A stretch of DNA of 64,000 bases from Heterostelium album PN500 (GCF_000004825.1 NW_008805063.1:1736857-1800856); one strand, 5' to 3'. Positions 10,164 through 21,088 are shown, counted from the first letter of the stretch. The notes: generated by a model from the sequence alone, not told the origin. Program-made: numbers and translations.

Positions 10164-11763
10164 ATGGATCAAGATATAAATACAAAACTAAATCAATTTA
10201 TTGCAAAGCAAAGTGAACAACTTAAACAATTGTTCCCAGATTTCAAAGGTTTTTCAGAGGAAGAAACCAAAACGTTAGAAGATTCATTCAAGAAATCTTA
10301 TGATAATCCAGAAATTGAATCTATCTTTGATGATTGGCCACTCATTGATATGGCATTAATCCTTGGAAATGTATTTTCATTTATTCCAGGTGGAGGTCCA
10401 TTCGGTGCTGCTTTCAACATTCTATTTGGCGCTTTAGGTTTATTCAGCAAAGGTCAAGATATGTAAGTATTTAAATATATAAATTGAATTTTGTAAAAAT
10501 ATTAATAGATTTCAATAAATTTTATACATTTAGAATGAAACAAATAATGGAGGCAGTCGAAAAGTTGGTTAATCAAAGGATTGGTGAATTTGCTAGAAAT
10601 CAAGCTCTATTAAGATTCCAAGCATTACAAACCACTGGTGATAGATACTTTAGATTATCGCAACAATGGTATGATAATAACTCTGTTCAAACAACACTCG
10701 ATCCATCAAAGAAAGTAATTTTTGAAGATGATGGATTCAATATGCCATTGAGTGCTCTTGAAATGGTATATTTTGATTATGTAAGAGATCTTGAAACTGC
10801 TTTAGTCTTCTTTGGTGGAGATGAATATCTTGTAAGTTCAAATTATTTTGATTTTGTATTTGTTTTCAAAAACAATTATATTAATTTAATTATTAAACAG
10901 GCATATACAATTCCTTTTTACTACCTAACTGGTGGACTCTACATTTCACTTCAAAGAGATGTTATCTTTAAAGGAAAAGAAATGGGTTTTGATCCAAGCT
11001 ATATCGATGGTACTCCCAATACCAAATCATTAAAGGTCCTTTTGCATGAGAAAATTGAGGAAATGATGTCAATTTCTCTCAAAGGTGTTTATCCATTTCA
11101 AGAATTGAAGGGTTGGGGAGGACATTTTAATTTTCCACCGTATGTATTCTAATACTTCTTTTCAAGATGAAAATTATTTGAGTATTAATCAATCTTATTT
11201 CGTATAGATATTTCGATACAGCAATGGGATTTATTAATGGAGATCTTGTTGTTTATCCAAATGGTGTAACTGTCTTACATCCAAATTCTAATCATGAAAT
11301 TGAGTTCCCAGATGCCAAAGGTGTTTACAAGTTTGGAGGATTTCCTGATCAGTTTAGATACGGTTCAGTCTACCATCCTAATAGATCACTGAGATCAGGA
11401 GTTTGGGGTTTATCCTGTAGTATTAATATATTAGGGGATATCTCAATTTCCTATAAACTAAATTGTAAAACCAGCCATTCAAGAAGGTTCAAAATTCGAG
11501 TATACCATATGATTAAAGGTAAAGCAAGTTTTTCATTAATCAATTCAAATGGTGGTCAAGGAGAACAACTAATGGAATGGACAACACCTTCTACCAGAGC
11601 TAATCTCTACCAGTACATGGCAGGAGAAAATGAAGGTTACAATGAATCCCAAGTATTTAATGTTCCAAACTTCAAAAACATGATAATTCGACTTAATCGT
11701 AAACAAAATGTCGGATATACAAATTTGTCTTTTTTTGGAGGAATTGAATTCATTGATGAATAG
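10164..11763 (+). CDS. delta-endotoxin (Cry)-like protein with four exons
   Basis: Exons 10164..10462, 10534..10831, 10901..11139 and 11208..11763 give 463 residues; all three introns have GT...AG ends and keep frame. Residues about 71-94 form a Gly-rich hydrophobic helix (FIPGGGPFGAAFNILFGALG), followed by VEKLVNQRIGEFARNQAL (about 108-126). That motif closely matches conserved block 1 of domain I of Bacillus Cry toxins (VEQLINQ.I.EFARNQA). The C-terminus has RFKIRVYHMIKGKASFSL and ends in NLSFFGGIEFID, like the beta-sandwich domain III (YRVRIRYAS... IDRIEF). The space between is too short for a normal domain II, and length is below the usual core of about 600 residues. There is no signal peptide. 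The gene looks whole and has host-style introns. Bacterial origin followed by domestication is an inference. Confidence 0.8.
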
Positions 11764-12447
11764 ACAATCTGCTATATATTCGTGAAGAATTTCAATTTTA
11801 TATACATGGTTAACCATTATTTCAGCTTAATTTTAAAAAATATTAATAAAAATCAAATCTTTATCATTCTTAATAAAAATTACATGAAATAAATTGATCT
11901 CTATTCTGAATATTTAGAATATATTCAAATCTAGGTTTAGAATTTCAATAGATATACAATTTATGTGTTAAAAAAAAAAAAAACTCACTAAAAATTAATA
12001 AAGGCCATTTTTTTTCCTCTAGAAAAAAACCAAGTTGATAACTATGTTTACTTCATATATGATCTACAACATAGAGAATAAGTTTCGACCATCTTAATTT
12101 TTAAAAATAAAATATGATAAAGACAAAGTGTCACATTTTTAAAATCCATCGAGAGATGGTCGAAACTTATTCTCTATGACCTAGATATCAGTTATGTAAA
12201 GATGATTATCAAATAGATTTTGATCTAGGTCAAAAAAAAAAGACCAGTTTTGTGTCCCTAAATGCGGACATGCGAAAATAACCATCAATATTGTAACATA
12301 TATTTATAATATCAAATTATACTCTAAATATATAACTAATAGTTTAAATTATGCCAAATAACAACCGTATTAACGTTATATAGTTTAAATTTATATATAT
12401 ATAATATTTATATACCTAACTTTTATTTGTTTTATTACTGTTGTTAT
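11764..12447. other. intergenic between Cry-like gene and Rac
   Basis: AT-rich; carries the strong fold-back at 12070-12178. No other feature seen. Confidence 0.6.
12070..12178. repeat. fold-back repeat, 24-25-bp perfect arms
   Basis: The arm at 12070-12093 (starts CATAGAGAATAAGTTTCGAC) is the exact reverse complement of 12155-12178, and one more base pair closes inward (12094/12154). The loop is about 59 bases and AT-rich. The arms are GC-richer than the flanks. Neither arm overlaps a coding sequence, and the nearest genes converge on it from both sides. Confidence 0.85.
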
Positions 12448-13026
12448 TTACATGATTATACATGTATTTTTCTTAATTGGTGGATGTACAACCGAGCGAA
12501 CTGCTTCATCAAAAACATTTTTTAAACCTTCTTGAGTTAGAGCTGAACATTCCATATATTTATGTGCACGTATTTCCTTCAATTTAGCTAGACCCTGTTG
12601 ATAAGTGATAGGTACCACGCCCTTTTCTTTCAAACAGTCAAGCACTTCTGTATCATCTCTAGTATCTATTTTCGTTCCAACCAATATGATTGGTACTTTT
12701 GGTGCATGACGCTTAAGTTCTTTGATCCACTTGGTAGAAACACTCTCAAATGTTGGAGGTGATATCGTTGAGAAACAAACCAAGAATACAGCTGTACCAG
12801 GATAACACAAGGGTCTTAGACGATCATACGTTTCGTTACCAGTGTATATAGTATCCCACAAATCGAAATGATACGGACGGCCATCAACAATAGTATTTGT
12901 AAAGTATTGAAAATCTTGATGTGTTAAGTCTTCACCTGTAGGGAAGAAGTTATTTGTATAAGCACTAAGTATTGATGTCTTTCCCACACTTTTATCACCA
13001 ATAACGACACATTTTACTGATATCAT
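12448..13026 (-). CDS. atypical Rho/Rac-family small GTPase
   Basis: Single exon, 192 residues, the usual Rac length. G1 is GDKSVGKTS, the effector threonine is kept (DLTHQDF), G4 is TKID, G5 is ECSAL, and the C-terminus ends CIIM, a CaaX box with Met. The Rho insert helix region is present. Switch II is abnormal: where Rac has DTAGQEDYDRLRPL this protein has DTIYTGNETYDRLRPL, two residues longer and without the catalytic glutamine (Gln61). In known Rho proteins loss of Gln61 abolishes intrinsic and GAP-stimulated hydrolysis, so this protein may stay GTP-bound. Dictyostelids have many Racs, some of them divergent. Actin or membrane signalling is inferred from family only. Confidence 0.9.
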   Translation of the reverse strand: MISVKCVVIGDKSVGKTSILSAYTNNFFPTGEDLTHQDFQYFTNTIVDGRPYHFDLWDTIYTGNETYDRLRPLCYPGTAVFLVCFSTISPPTFESVSTKWIKELKRHAPKVPIILVGTKIDTRDDTEVLDCLKEKGVVPITYQQGLAKLKEIRAHKYMECSALTQEGLKNVFDEAVRSVVHPPIKKNTCIIM

Positions 13027-13686
13027 TTCTTAATTAATAAATAACAATAAACTAATAAATTAAATCATTCTTTTTCTCTTTGTGCTAATAGAGAAACAAC
13101 TAACTAAATTAAATAATAGTAATAAATCTAAAAATGGGTTTTTGTGATTAAATTGGTGAAATAAATTTTAAAAAATTTATTCCTTGAAAATTAAATTGAA
13201 CTTTCCAACTTTTTTTTTGTTTTTTTTTTTGATCACATTATAACTTTACAACTTTAAAGATATATTACATATTTGTTATTTGTTAAAATTATTTAAACGT
13301 GTAGATCATTGAGACGTGATCTGTCAATCCTTCCGTTAAATAATATTCCATTGTATTCTATAATATATATTTATATACATTTAAATAACAATAAGAGTAA
13401 TTAATTAGTAAAATGAGTACTCTATTTTAATTCTATAAAAAGAATCTAAAGCTTGGCAACAATGCGACCTTCATGCGCATTCATGTACGTTTATTCTTTC
13501 TTAAATCAAATTACGTTAGTAATAAGATCTTAAAAAAACCATATGAACTCTTTATCATGAGCACTGTATCAGATCCCTTCTTCCTTGAGATTCTTTTTAT
13601 AGAGTACTCCTTTAAATAGTTGATATAAAAATATCACTGTCGATTGCTCTGCAATAACGCGTAAATTTAAATCTGATTGGAATCTA
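13027..13686. other. intergenic, upstream of Rac and 3' side of LINE relic
   Basis: AT-rich near the Rac promoter, then from about 13300 distinctly less AT-rich with no open frame. The latter part may be eroded 3' sequence of the LINE relic at 13687-13896. Confidence 0.45.
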
Positions 13687-13896
13687 AATATGAATAGGAC
13701 CGTCGAACTTGATGCACGAGTGCTTCCAATTGCGAAGTCTATAGTTACAGTACTTGTGGTATATATGTTTGATAAAGGAAAGGAACTGCTGTGAAACTAC
13801 ATTCCTGCATTTGAATAAGAAGTGCTCATGTGGGTTGCAGAGTTCAGTGAAGGTATCACTACAGAACTCACAGACATGACCAGTGCGCGAAAAGCC
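13687..13896 (-). mobile_element. relic of a non-LTR retrotransposon (LINE) 3' end
   Basis: On the minus strand a 70-codon open stretch reads GFSRTGHVCEFC, then ELCNPHEHFLFKC. The C-x2-C...H-x3-H/F...C spacing after a TGH motif is the zinc-knuckle (zf-RVT-like) region found after the reverse transcriptase/RNase H part of many LINEs. Stops precede it (near 13900-13910) and follow it (13684-13686). No RT domain is visible upstream, so this is a 5'-truncated or decayed fragment. The base composition is richer in GC than the flanks. Dictyostelid TRE elements are the obvious comparison. Another zinc-finger gene fragment is the alternative. Confidence 0.45.
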
Positions 13897-13999
13897 TCAA
13901 CCCTATCACTGGTCGACTAGTTTGTAACATAAATATCACTTTTTCAAAATTCAATTTTAAAAACTCGACTATTCAAAAAAACCAACAATCAATTTTACT

Positions 14000-14086
14000 A
14001 TTCAAAGTTCTTACACTAACTCTGAATAGGTATGATTAATTTATATTTAATAAACATTCAAAAGTTCTTACACTAACTCTGAATAG
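14000..14086. repeat. two direct copies of a 29-bp sequence
   Basis: A segment beginning ATTCAAAGTTCTTACACTAA and ending TCTGAATAG lies at 14000-14029 and again, with one extra A, at 14056-14086; the copies are separated by AT-rich DNA. It sits next to the LINE relic. It could be a duplicated target site or a small tandem duplication. Confidence 0.75.
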
Positions 14087-14214
14087 ACTTTAGTCGTTTA
14101 TTTATTTGAGTTGATTAATTAATAAATATATAATCAACTACCTACTTTTTTTTTTTTTTTTTTTTTTGCAAAAAAAAGATTTGTTAATTACTATAATTGT
14201 CATCATTATTAATA

Positions 14215-14402
14215 TAATTTAATAACTGGTAGAATGATTCTTTCATATCATTGATATAGTCCCATTTATTGGTATGATATGTTAATGTTTTGAAATGATT
14301 TAATACACAACTTTTACACATCAATTTGTTACATTCAAAACAAATCCATTCAAAGATGAATCTTGATTATTACAACAACTTTTAATATCTTTACAATTCA
14401 TT
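14215..14402 (-). pseudogene. B-box family relic (zinc-finger end)
   Basis: The reverse strand encodes, over two frames, a B-box start: MNCKDIKSCCNNQ, then FEWICFECNKLM, CKSCVLNHFKT and a WDYINDMKESFYQLL tail matching WDFITDIKQSFNQLL in copy 1. The propeller half is absent. The frame change falls between the CC pair and the second zinc ligands. Confidence 0.75.
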
Positions 14403-14534
14403 ATAACTAGTTTACATCTACTTCTTTCGCACCAGTATATAAATTAAATTATAGAAAAAATTAAAGTATTTATAGTAAAAAAAAAGTAATATACAACCTT
14501 TTAAAGTTGTATTATTATCTCAATTTGAATTATT

Positions 14535-14660
14535 ATTATTATTAAAAGATTGTTTGCTGAGTCATTTTTATTGATATGATCCTTGAATTCTTAACAATGA
14601 TTTATTACATTCATAACAAATATATTCAAAAATGCTACAATTTTGTTTAATACCAATATC
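14535..14660 (-). pseudogene. second, more decayed B-box relic
   Basis: The reverse strand reads FEYICYECNK, matching the family zinc site, followed by sequence that no longer holds frame. It is immediately upstream of the 14215 relic and in the same orientation, so a tandem copy that has decayed further is likely. Confidence 0.6.
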
Positions 14661-15267
14661 TTTCTTTATATTTTTTATTTGTTAACTGATATACTAATTT
14701 TTGAAGACAATGAAAAAAACAAAAATATTTTTTAACTTCTATTCAATTATTTTTTTCAAATCTTTTATTCTATTAAAAACACATATTAAATCAAAAAAGG
14801 AAAGAATAATCTTGTTTCCTAAAAGATTCTGGCAACCTATTGAAAATTTAAGTTCAAAAATAAATTTTTTTAAGTCTTTGCTACATGTAGAGGATAATGA
14901 CCCTTTCAGCTATTTCTAGTTATTTTTTATTTAAAAATAATGGTTTGAAAAAAATTGCTTATAAAAAATAAGAATTTGATTGAATAACTTGGGAGATTTT
15001 AAAAATCCTATCTTATCTTTGGGTAAATCTAAATTTTATGTTTGTGATGTAAATTTATTTATTTTTGATGCTAAACATAGTAAACGAAACCTCCTTTAAA
15101 ATCAAAAACACTTTTTGATGAAAAAACATAAACATGTTTCAGATTTAATAAAAAATTAATTATGCTTATCCATAAATAAAAAATAATTGTATAAATAAAA
15201 ATAATGAATAAAGAAAGTATTCTTCTTTATAATTTAGAAATATAAATTATCTAGATAATAAATTATA
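14661..15267. other. AT-rich intergenic, no supported feature
   Basis: A 72-codon ORF at 14701-14919 lacks any domain and is not supported. The rest is AT-rich promoter-like DNA leading to the gene at 15268. Confidence 0.55.
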
Positions 15268-16272
15268 ATGAAATTCAATATTAGTATAATTACTTTTGTA
15301 TTGGTTTTTTCAATAAACATTGTCAGTGGACAATTGGGTGGTAGCTGGGACATGTGTGCTTCTTGTAGATCCAATGATAAATGCTATATCGATACTTGTA
15401 ATTTGGCAACTAGTTGCACTCATACTAAAATACAATGTAATTCCAATAACAAGTGTATAGTAGATGGATGTCATCCAACTCTGGGCTGTAATGCAACTCC
15501 CAGGAACTGTGATGATCAAAATCAGAATACCTACGATTTCTGTGATCAACTAGCTGGCTGTGTGAACTCTCCAATTATTTATGGATCTTTTCCACCCAAC
15601 CAATGTCTAATTCCATTCACTGATGCCAACGGACAAGCTGCTGTTTATATGAATCCGTGTTTTGACAACAATCCATGTACAAACGACTCTTGTAATTCTA
15701 CAGCTGGTGGTCTTTGTGTAAATACTCCAATCTTGTGTAATGACAACAATCCATGTACCGTCGACCAATGTTCTACGAAAAACGGCACCTGCCAATTCAC
15801 TCCAAAGTCATGTGATGATAACAATCAATGTACATCCGACTCTTGTAACTCTGCCAATGGCCAATGTATCCATACTCCAGTAAGTTGCGATGACAACAAC
15901 CCAAAGACAGTAGATCAATGTGTACCATCGATCGGGTGCATATACCATCCACAAACTTCCTGTAACGACAACAACTATTGTACAACCGAAACATTCAACT
16001 CCACAACAGGTCAATGTCAATACACTCCAGTTGTTTGTGAACCATCAGGTATCTTTTGTCAAGAATCCTTTTGTAACCCTGTTTTTGGATGCATGAGTAG
16101 ACAACCTAACTGTGATGATGGTAACCCTTGTACCTATGATTATTGTAGTTCTTCATCACAATCATGTGTTCATTCCCCATACACTTGTTACGACGGTAAT
16201 CGTTGTACTTTCGACCAATGCAATCCTCTCACCGGACAATGCATCAACACTCCAATTGAAAATTGTTTCTAA
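15268..16272 (+). CDS. secreted Cys-repeat protein (Dicty_CTDC repeats)
   Basis: Single exon, 334 residues. The signal peptide is residues 1-21 (ISIITFVLVFSINIVSG). The rest is about a dozen tandem units of roughly 24 residues with the pattern C.DNNPCTVDQC...G.C.HTP. This is the dictyostelid CTDC repeat known from prestalk extracellular-matrix proteins (ecmA, ecmB) and related sheath or spore-coat proteins. Each unit supplies four to six cysteines, so a disulphide-bonded elongated rod is expected. It is much shorter than EcmA. One degenerate unit (CNDNNYCTTETFNSTTGQC) has lost a cysteine. Extracellular matrix or slime sheath is the likely location; stage of expression cannot be read from the sequence. 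Confidence 0.9.
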   Translation: MKFNISIITFVLVFSINIVSGQLGGSWDMCASCRSNDKCYIDTCNLATSCTHTKIQCNSNNKCIVDGCHPTLGCNATPRNCDDQNQNTYDFCDQLAGCVNSPIIYGSFPPNQCLIPFTDANGQAAVYMNPCFDNNPCTNDSCNSTAGGLCVNTPILCNDNNPCTVDQCSTKNGTCQFTPKSCDDNNQCTSDSCNSANGQCIHTPVSCDDNNPKTVDQCVPSIGCIYHPQTSCNDNNYCTTETFNSTTGQCQYTPVVCEPSGIFCQESFCNPVFGCMSRQPNCDDGNPCTYDYCSSSSQSCVHSPYTCYDGNRCTFDQCNPLTGQCINTPIENCF

Positions 16273-17289
16273 TAAAAAGCAACAAAAAAAATCAATAAAA
16301 TTATAACTTTGTTTTCTTTAAATGATTGATTAATTTTTTTGATCTTTTCTAGGTTGTTTTGAAACACATTTTATTTGAATTTTATTGCATAAAATCAAAA
16401 TTTGTTTTGGGAGAAAGGAGGATCAAGTTTGTTTTAATGTTGCGCAGTAACAAGCAAAAACACCCTATCAAATAGTTGATAAAAAAATCACAATCCAAAG
16501 ACCAAGATAAAAATATTGATAGAAAACAATTGGTAATAAAATATTTGATTTTATATTTTTGTAAAATTTTATTTTTTAACCTTTGGTTTGTTATAAAGTA
16601 CTTCACAGTAACACAAAACAATGTATCTGACAACCACCAACAACCACCTCAAAAAATTGTTTACAATAAAACAATATACTTAATATAAAACAAACAAAAT
16701 AAACAAATTTTTTTTTTTTTTCCAAACATAAACATTTAGGCGCCACAATTAATTGAAACTCAAAGCACTGATCAAATAAATATATTAATTACAATTATTA
16801 TTTTTTGTTAATTATTTTTTTTTTTTTTTACAGTAAAATATATATAATATATTATTTATATATAAATATATTGTTATTATTTTTTGAAGTTTTATTATTT
16901 TGATATAACTGGTCTATTGAAAAATAGTTTATAGAGAATGTGATTATTATACAAACTTGGAATCGCAGCAGAATAGTTGTTGTTGTTGTTGTTGTTATTG
17001 TTATTGTTTTTAGGGTGTGTTCTTTTTGAATCTATAGATCGTTCAATGATTTTTTCTCGTCTGGCTGTGTAAAATTAAGGTACGCATCTTTTTCTATAAA
17101 ATTGGGATCTATTTGTTTTGTTTTGTTAATGAGTTGTTGGGTAGGGGGACGAGAGGTGAAGGGTATTCTTATTAATATTGGATTCCAGTGTTACGTGTGT
17201 TTGTGAGAATAGTAGGTAGGTAAGGTAGGTAGGTTTGTTTGTTTTTTGAGAAAGCAAAGAGGAGCTCCTTCTTGATGATTGAGAGTCAA
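16273..17289. other. intergenic between convergent genes
   Basis: Two 3' ends face each other here. There are poly-T runs, an AT-only tract near 16841-16875, a (TTG)n tract at about 16979-17010, and AGGTAGGTA repeats near 17214-17235. The right-hand part is probably 3' UTR of the LisH gene. No gene seen. Confidence 0.6.
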
Positions 17290-20122
17290 TCAATTGATTG
17301 GTTGATCTTGAAACATACCGTCATTAAATAAATAGTTGATGTCATCAGGTGGTTGGTGTTGGTTGAGCATGTAGCTGCCGGCGTTGAGAGAGCCGGATTG
17401 TCCATTGGCCGATGGCGACGAAATGTGATACTTGTTGGGACGGATGCGTGGCGACGATCCATTGCTCTGTGAGTGTAGATCGCCACTCAGCGAGCCTGTG
17501 GTATCAAAGGTGGAGTTGAACTCAAAGGACGACAGTGACTGGGCATTGACCATCGGTGAGAAAGAATATTGATTGGTTGATGTTTGTGATTGTGGTGATT
17601 CCGGCAGTTGTGTTTGGCCGCTCATTTGTTGGCCTGGACTGTTGGTGAGATTGGCTTGACTGAATGTTCGATTACTATTGCTATTTAAATTGCCACTTGG
17701 ACTTCCATTTACATTAATATTAAGTGAACCACTCAGTGATGACTCTGATGTTTGTGAAATCAATTGATTATTGCTATTATTGTTATTGTTGTTTGGACTG
17801 TTTGATGGTCCTTTGTTGTTGTTTGGATCGACATTACTGTTGGAACTATTACTACTGTTGTTATTGTTGTTGTTTGTGGTTGTTGTTGAAGATGGACTGT
17901 TACTCTTGGGTGGTGGTTGTTGTGGTGGTTGCATGCTGATGCCAGTGCTTCCTGACAGTCCAGTGTTGGGTGGAGATTGTAGTGGTGACTGAGGTGGTTG
18001 TGATGGTGTAAATGGAGAGTGTTGTTCAACGACAGTGGGTGATGCCATTTCTTGTGAGGGTGATGGTTGTGTTATCTGTGGCGATGAAGTTCCACTCTTG
18101 CTATTCATTCTCTTTAGCTGTGACTTTGAGGTGGTGGTGGAAGAGGAGGTCGATGATGCTGCCGCTGCTGCAGTGATGTTACTCTCGCCACCGTCTGTAA
18201 TCGATGCTTTACGCTTCTTTGTTGCCTTTGGCTTGGTCTCTGCCGATACTCCATTCTCGTCAAAGTTGGTGGTCGATCCCTTTCTGTTGGAACGCGACTT
18301 TGACTTGGACGACGAGGTGGAGGTTGTAGTGGCTGCGGCGGCGACAGGCGGTGTCGGATTCAGGACGGCAGGAGTGTTTTGTGTAGGCAATCCCATGAGA
18401 TGAGCGGGTGGATTCTGTTGTGTTGGTGCAGGTGGTGGTTGTACATTCATTTGGTGTGGAATCATTGGTTGTCCCATCTGATGCATTGGCGAGTGTCCGA
18501 CCGCCATTGGCGGTGGATAGTAACCCATTTGGAATTGTCCGGATTGAGGGAATGGCATCATTGTGACCGGTGGTGGATAGTAACCCATCTGCATGTATTT
18601 ACCCATTGGATTCTGTGCGTAGATGTGTTGTCCGACGGCGCCTGGTGGTGGCTGTGGTGGTTCGGGTCCGATGCCTCTTCTTGCATTGGCGGCATGCACG
18701 CCGACTGGCGCGACATGTGCAGGTGGTGGCTGCTGTTGTTGTTGCTGTTGTACAAGATGTTCCTGTGAGTTTTGTTTCTTCTTTGGCGATTGAATTGTTT
18801 TGTTTTGTTGATGTAGCTTTGAACCTGCTGAATTCTTGTCGCTCTCTTGTTCAGCAATGGATTTGTTGTTGGGATGATTCTGTGGCGACGCCGATTGTTG
18901 TGGCGGTGTTGCGATCGATTGAGGTGGAGGAGTTGGTCCTGACGAAGAAATACCGGTTGGTGAAATTGTATTAGACTGTTGTTGTTGGTTACTGTTGGTT
19001 GGCGAAGTTGTTGGTGGTTGTCCTATGGGTTGTTTTCCATGGAGACCGGTCGGTGTGAGTGCCTGTGGTTGCTGTGTCTGAGAAGATGTTAACTGAATAC
19101 CCAATGGATTATTTGGCTGTGCAATGGTGTAGTATTGTGAGGGTGGTTGCTGTTGTTGTGGTGTCTGTTGTTGTTGCTGTTGGTGTGGCGAAGGTAGTGA
19201 TTGTGGTGCCCTGCTGCCTGGTGGTGGCGGTGCCGACTTCATATCGACTGCCATCGGGTAGATTGCCGAGGAGTAGACGTTGACGGGCGATCCGATGCCA
19301 GCGCCAGTGTGTTGAGGCTGTAGATGTAAATGCGGTTGTGAAAGGTGTGAGGGGAAGGGTGCGCCAGCAGCTGGCGACGGCGACGACTGTGGCGCGCCTG
19401 AGCCGTTCGGGGCTTGCGGGATCTGAGGAGAATGAGGTGGCTGTTGCTGGTGAAGCATTGGGTTCTGTTGTACATTTGCCTGTGCATTACCTACGAGTGG
19501 TTGTGAATAGTGGGGATATCCCTGTGGTGGTGATGCTAGGGATGGATGAAAATACATTGCTTGTGGAGGGTGCTGCACAGCACCGGGATGTCCGGGTGGC
19601 AACTGCTGTTGCTGAGGATGTGGAGGGTATGGAGGTGGTTGTTGTGGATGTCCATGTGGTGGTTGTTGTTGTTGTTGATGCTGTTGCTGTTGTTGTTGTA
19701 GATGCTGTTGATGTTGTTGTTGTTGCTGCTGATGATGGTGTTGCTGCTGTTGCTGTTGTTGCTGTTGGTGTAGCTGCAACTGTGCATTGCGATGATTGTT
19801 CACAATCTCTGAAAAAAGCTTTGTATTCTCATCCTGTATATTCTGTTGCTGGGAGGTGTAGGTGTGCCAGAATACACACCACCACTCAAAGAGAAAACCA
19901 TCTTTCGTATCTATAACATCGATGTCGGAAATCTTTACCTCTGACTTGAATGTCTCTTTACTGTTATTGAAATTTGATTTGTTTAAATAATCGAATATAT
20001 ATGCATGTAATCTGTTGGTACAATTGTATTGCTTGTTAGAACTTGATTGATTGCATTCTCCAATGAAACTAAACTAAACCTAACTACACTTACATTTGTG
20101 AATCCAAATCTGATCGTGACAT
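17290..20122 (-). CDS. LisH-domain transcriptional co-regulator, SSBP/LEUNIG (LUFS)-like
   Basis: Two exons: 20094..20122 (MSRSDLDSQ) and 17290..20011, 916 residues, joined across an 82-base phase-2 intron with GTAAGT and CAG ends. The junction restores a LisH motif, ILHAYIFDYLNKSNFNNSKE, followed by GFLFEWWCVFWHTYTSQQQ (residues 11 to about 70). This LUFS block is characteristic of animal SSBP/SSDP, which stabilise LIM-domain-binding protein, and of plant LEUNIG co-repressors. The remaining 840 residues are Gln-, Pro- and Ser-rich with Asn runs and a basic patch near the middle (KSKSRSNRKGS ... KPKATKKRKAS), a probable NLS. There are no WD40 repeats, which favours an SSBP-type rather than LEUNIG-type protein. 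A GTATGT near the end of the frame could be a further donor, so the last 5 residues are less certain. Confidence 0.85.
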
Positions 20123-20877
20123 TTCGAAAACAAAAAAAAAAATATAAAAGGATTGTTTTTTTTTTTTTTTTTTTTATAACTAACCTCCTAGGATTGAGGT
20201 TTGAAATCTAAATATTAATAATATTGAATTTAATATAAAAAAAAAGGTAAGTATATAAATATTAAATTATACACTTTTTATCTTAATAAAAGCTACTATT
20301 GTACAACAAAATTAATTATTTAATGTTTTTTTTAAAAAACTAAAAATAAAAATTAACAAACAAATAAATAAAAACTAATAATAAAAAAAGATTTAAAACC
20401 CAAACACGATACAACAAAATTAAAGGAGGACTTTGTTTTTTTTTTTCTCTTTTCCCTTGTGGTTTTTTTTTTTTTTTTTATGATTAAATTTTATAATCTG
20501 AGAAAAGATGGTCAAAAAAAAAAAAAAAAAAAAGTTAAAATTTTTTTTGGGAGGACAAGGGAAAGAAAAAGGGTAGCGATTTAAAGTTACCCTTTTTTTG
20601 ACATGTCACGCGCTGTTTGTGTCTTGTTTGTGAAAGTGTTTATATTTAAAAAAAAAAATGACACCAATATAATACGATGTTGCCAACAAAAAACTGACGT
20701 ATATGTTGACACTATTGTGATGTGATCGATCAATTACAACAATGACTGATTGATTTGTTTCGATGATATGATATGTATAATATGTCAATGAAATTGAATG
20801 GCTGTTACAATCGTCAAATTTGAATAAGTAAGATGTTACTGTTGATATGAAATTGATTTAATTTGCTATGTATTATC

Positions 20878-20920
20878 TGCTGCTGCTGCTGTTGTTGTTA
20901 TTGTTGTTGTTGTTGTTGTA
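20878..20920. repeat. (TGC)n/(TTG)n trinucleotide repeat, non-coding
   Basis: About four TGC units run into nine TTG/TTA units. It resembles a poly-Gln codon tract in composition, but no open frame extends through it. Confidence 0.85.
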
Positions 20921-21010
20921 TTTGATTTCTAAACATATCACTATAATTGCTGACATTTATGATTATAATTGCTGTGCTGTCAACTGTCATTAAACTTGAA
21001 TTTTCAAATT

Positions 21011-21088
21011 TGAATAGAATCGATATTGAATTGAATCGAATTGAAACTGTTGATTGAAATTGAATTGAATTGAATCGAATCGAATTGA
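21011..21088. repeat. degenerate GAATT/GAATC pentamer repeat
   Basis: Repeated TTGAATC and TTGAATT words over about 80 bases. Purine/pyrimidine-balanced and non-coding. Confidence 0.75.

Noticed and set aside
14701-14919. 72-codon plus-strand ORF starting at a TTG
   Set aside because: No ATG of its own at the stated start, no domain, AT-rich composition; probably chance.
15268-16272. Cys-repeat protein as an animal-type EGF or Notch-like gene
   Set aside because: Cys spacing and DNN.CT.D.C pattern fit the dictyostelid CTDC repeat, not EGF.
18035-19916. Several plus-strand ORFs over the LisH gene
   Set aside because: Antisense shadows of CAA/CAG and Pro codons.
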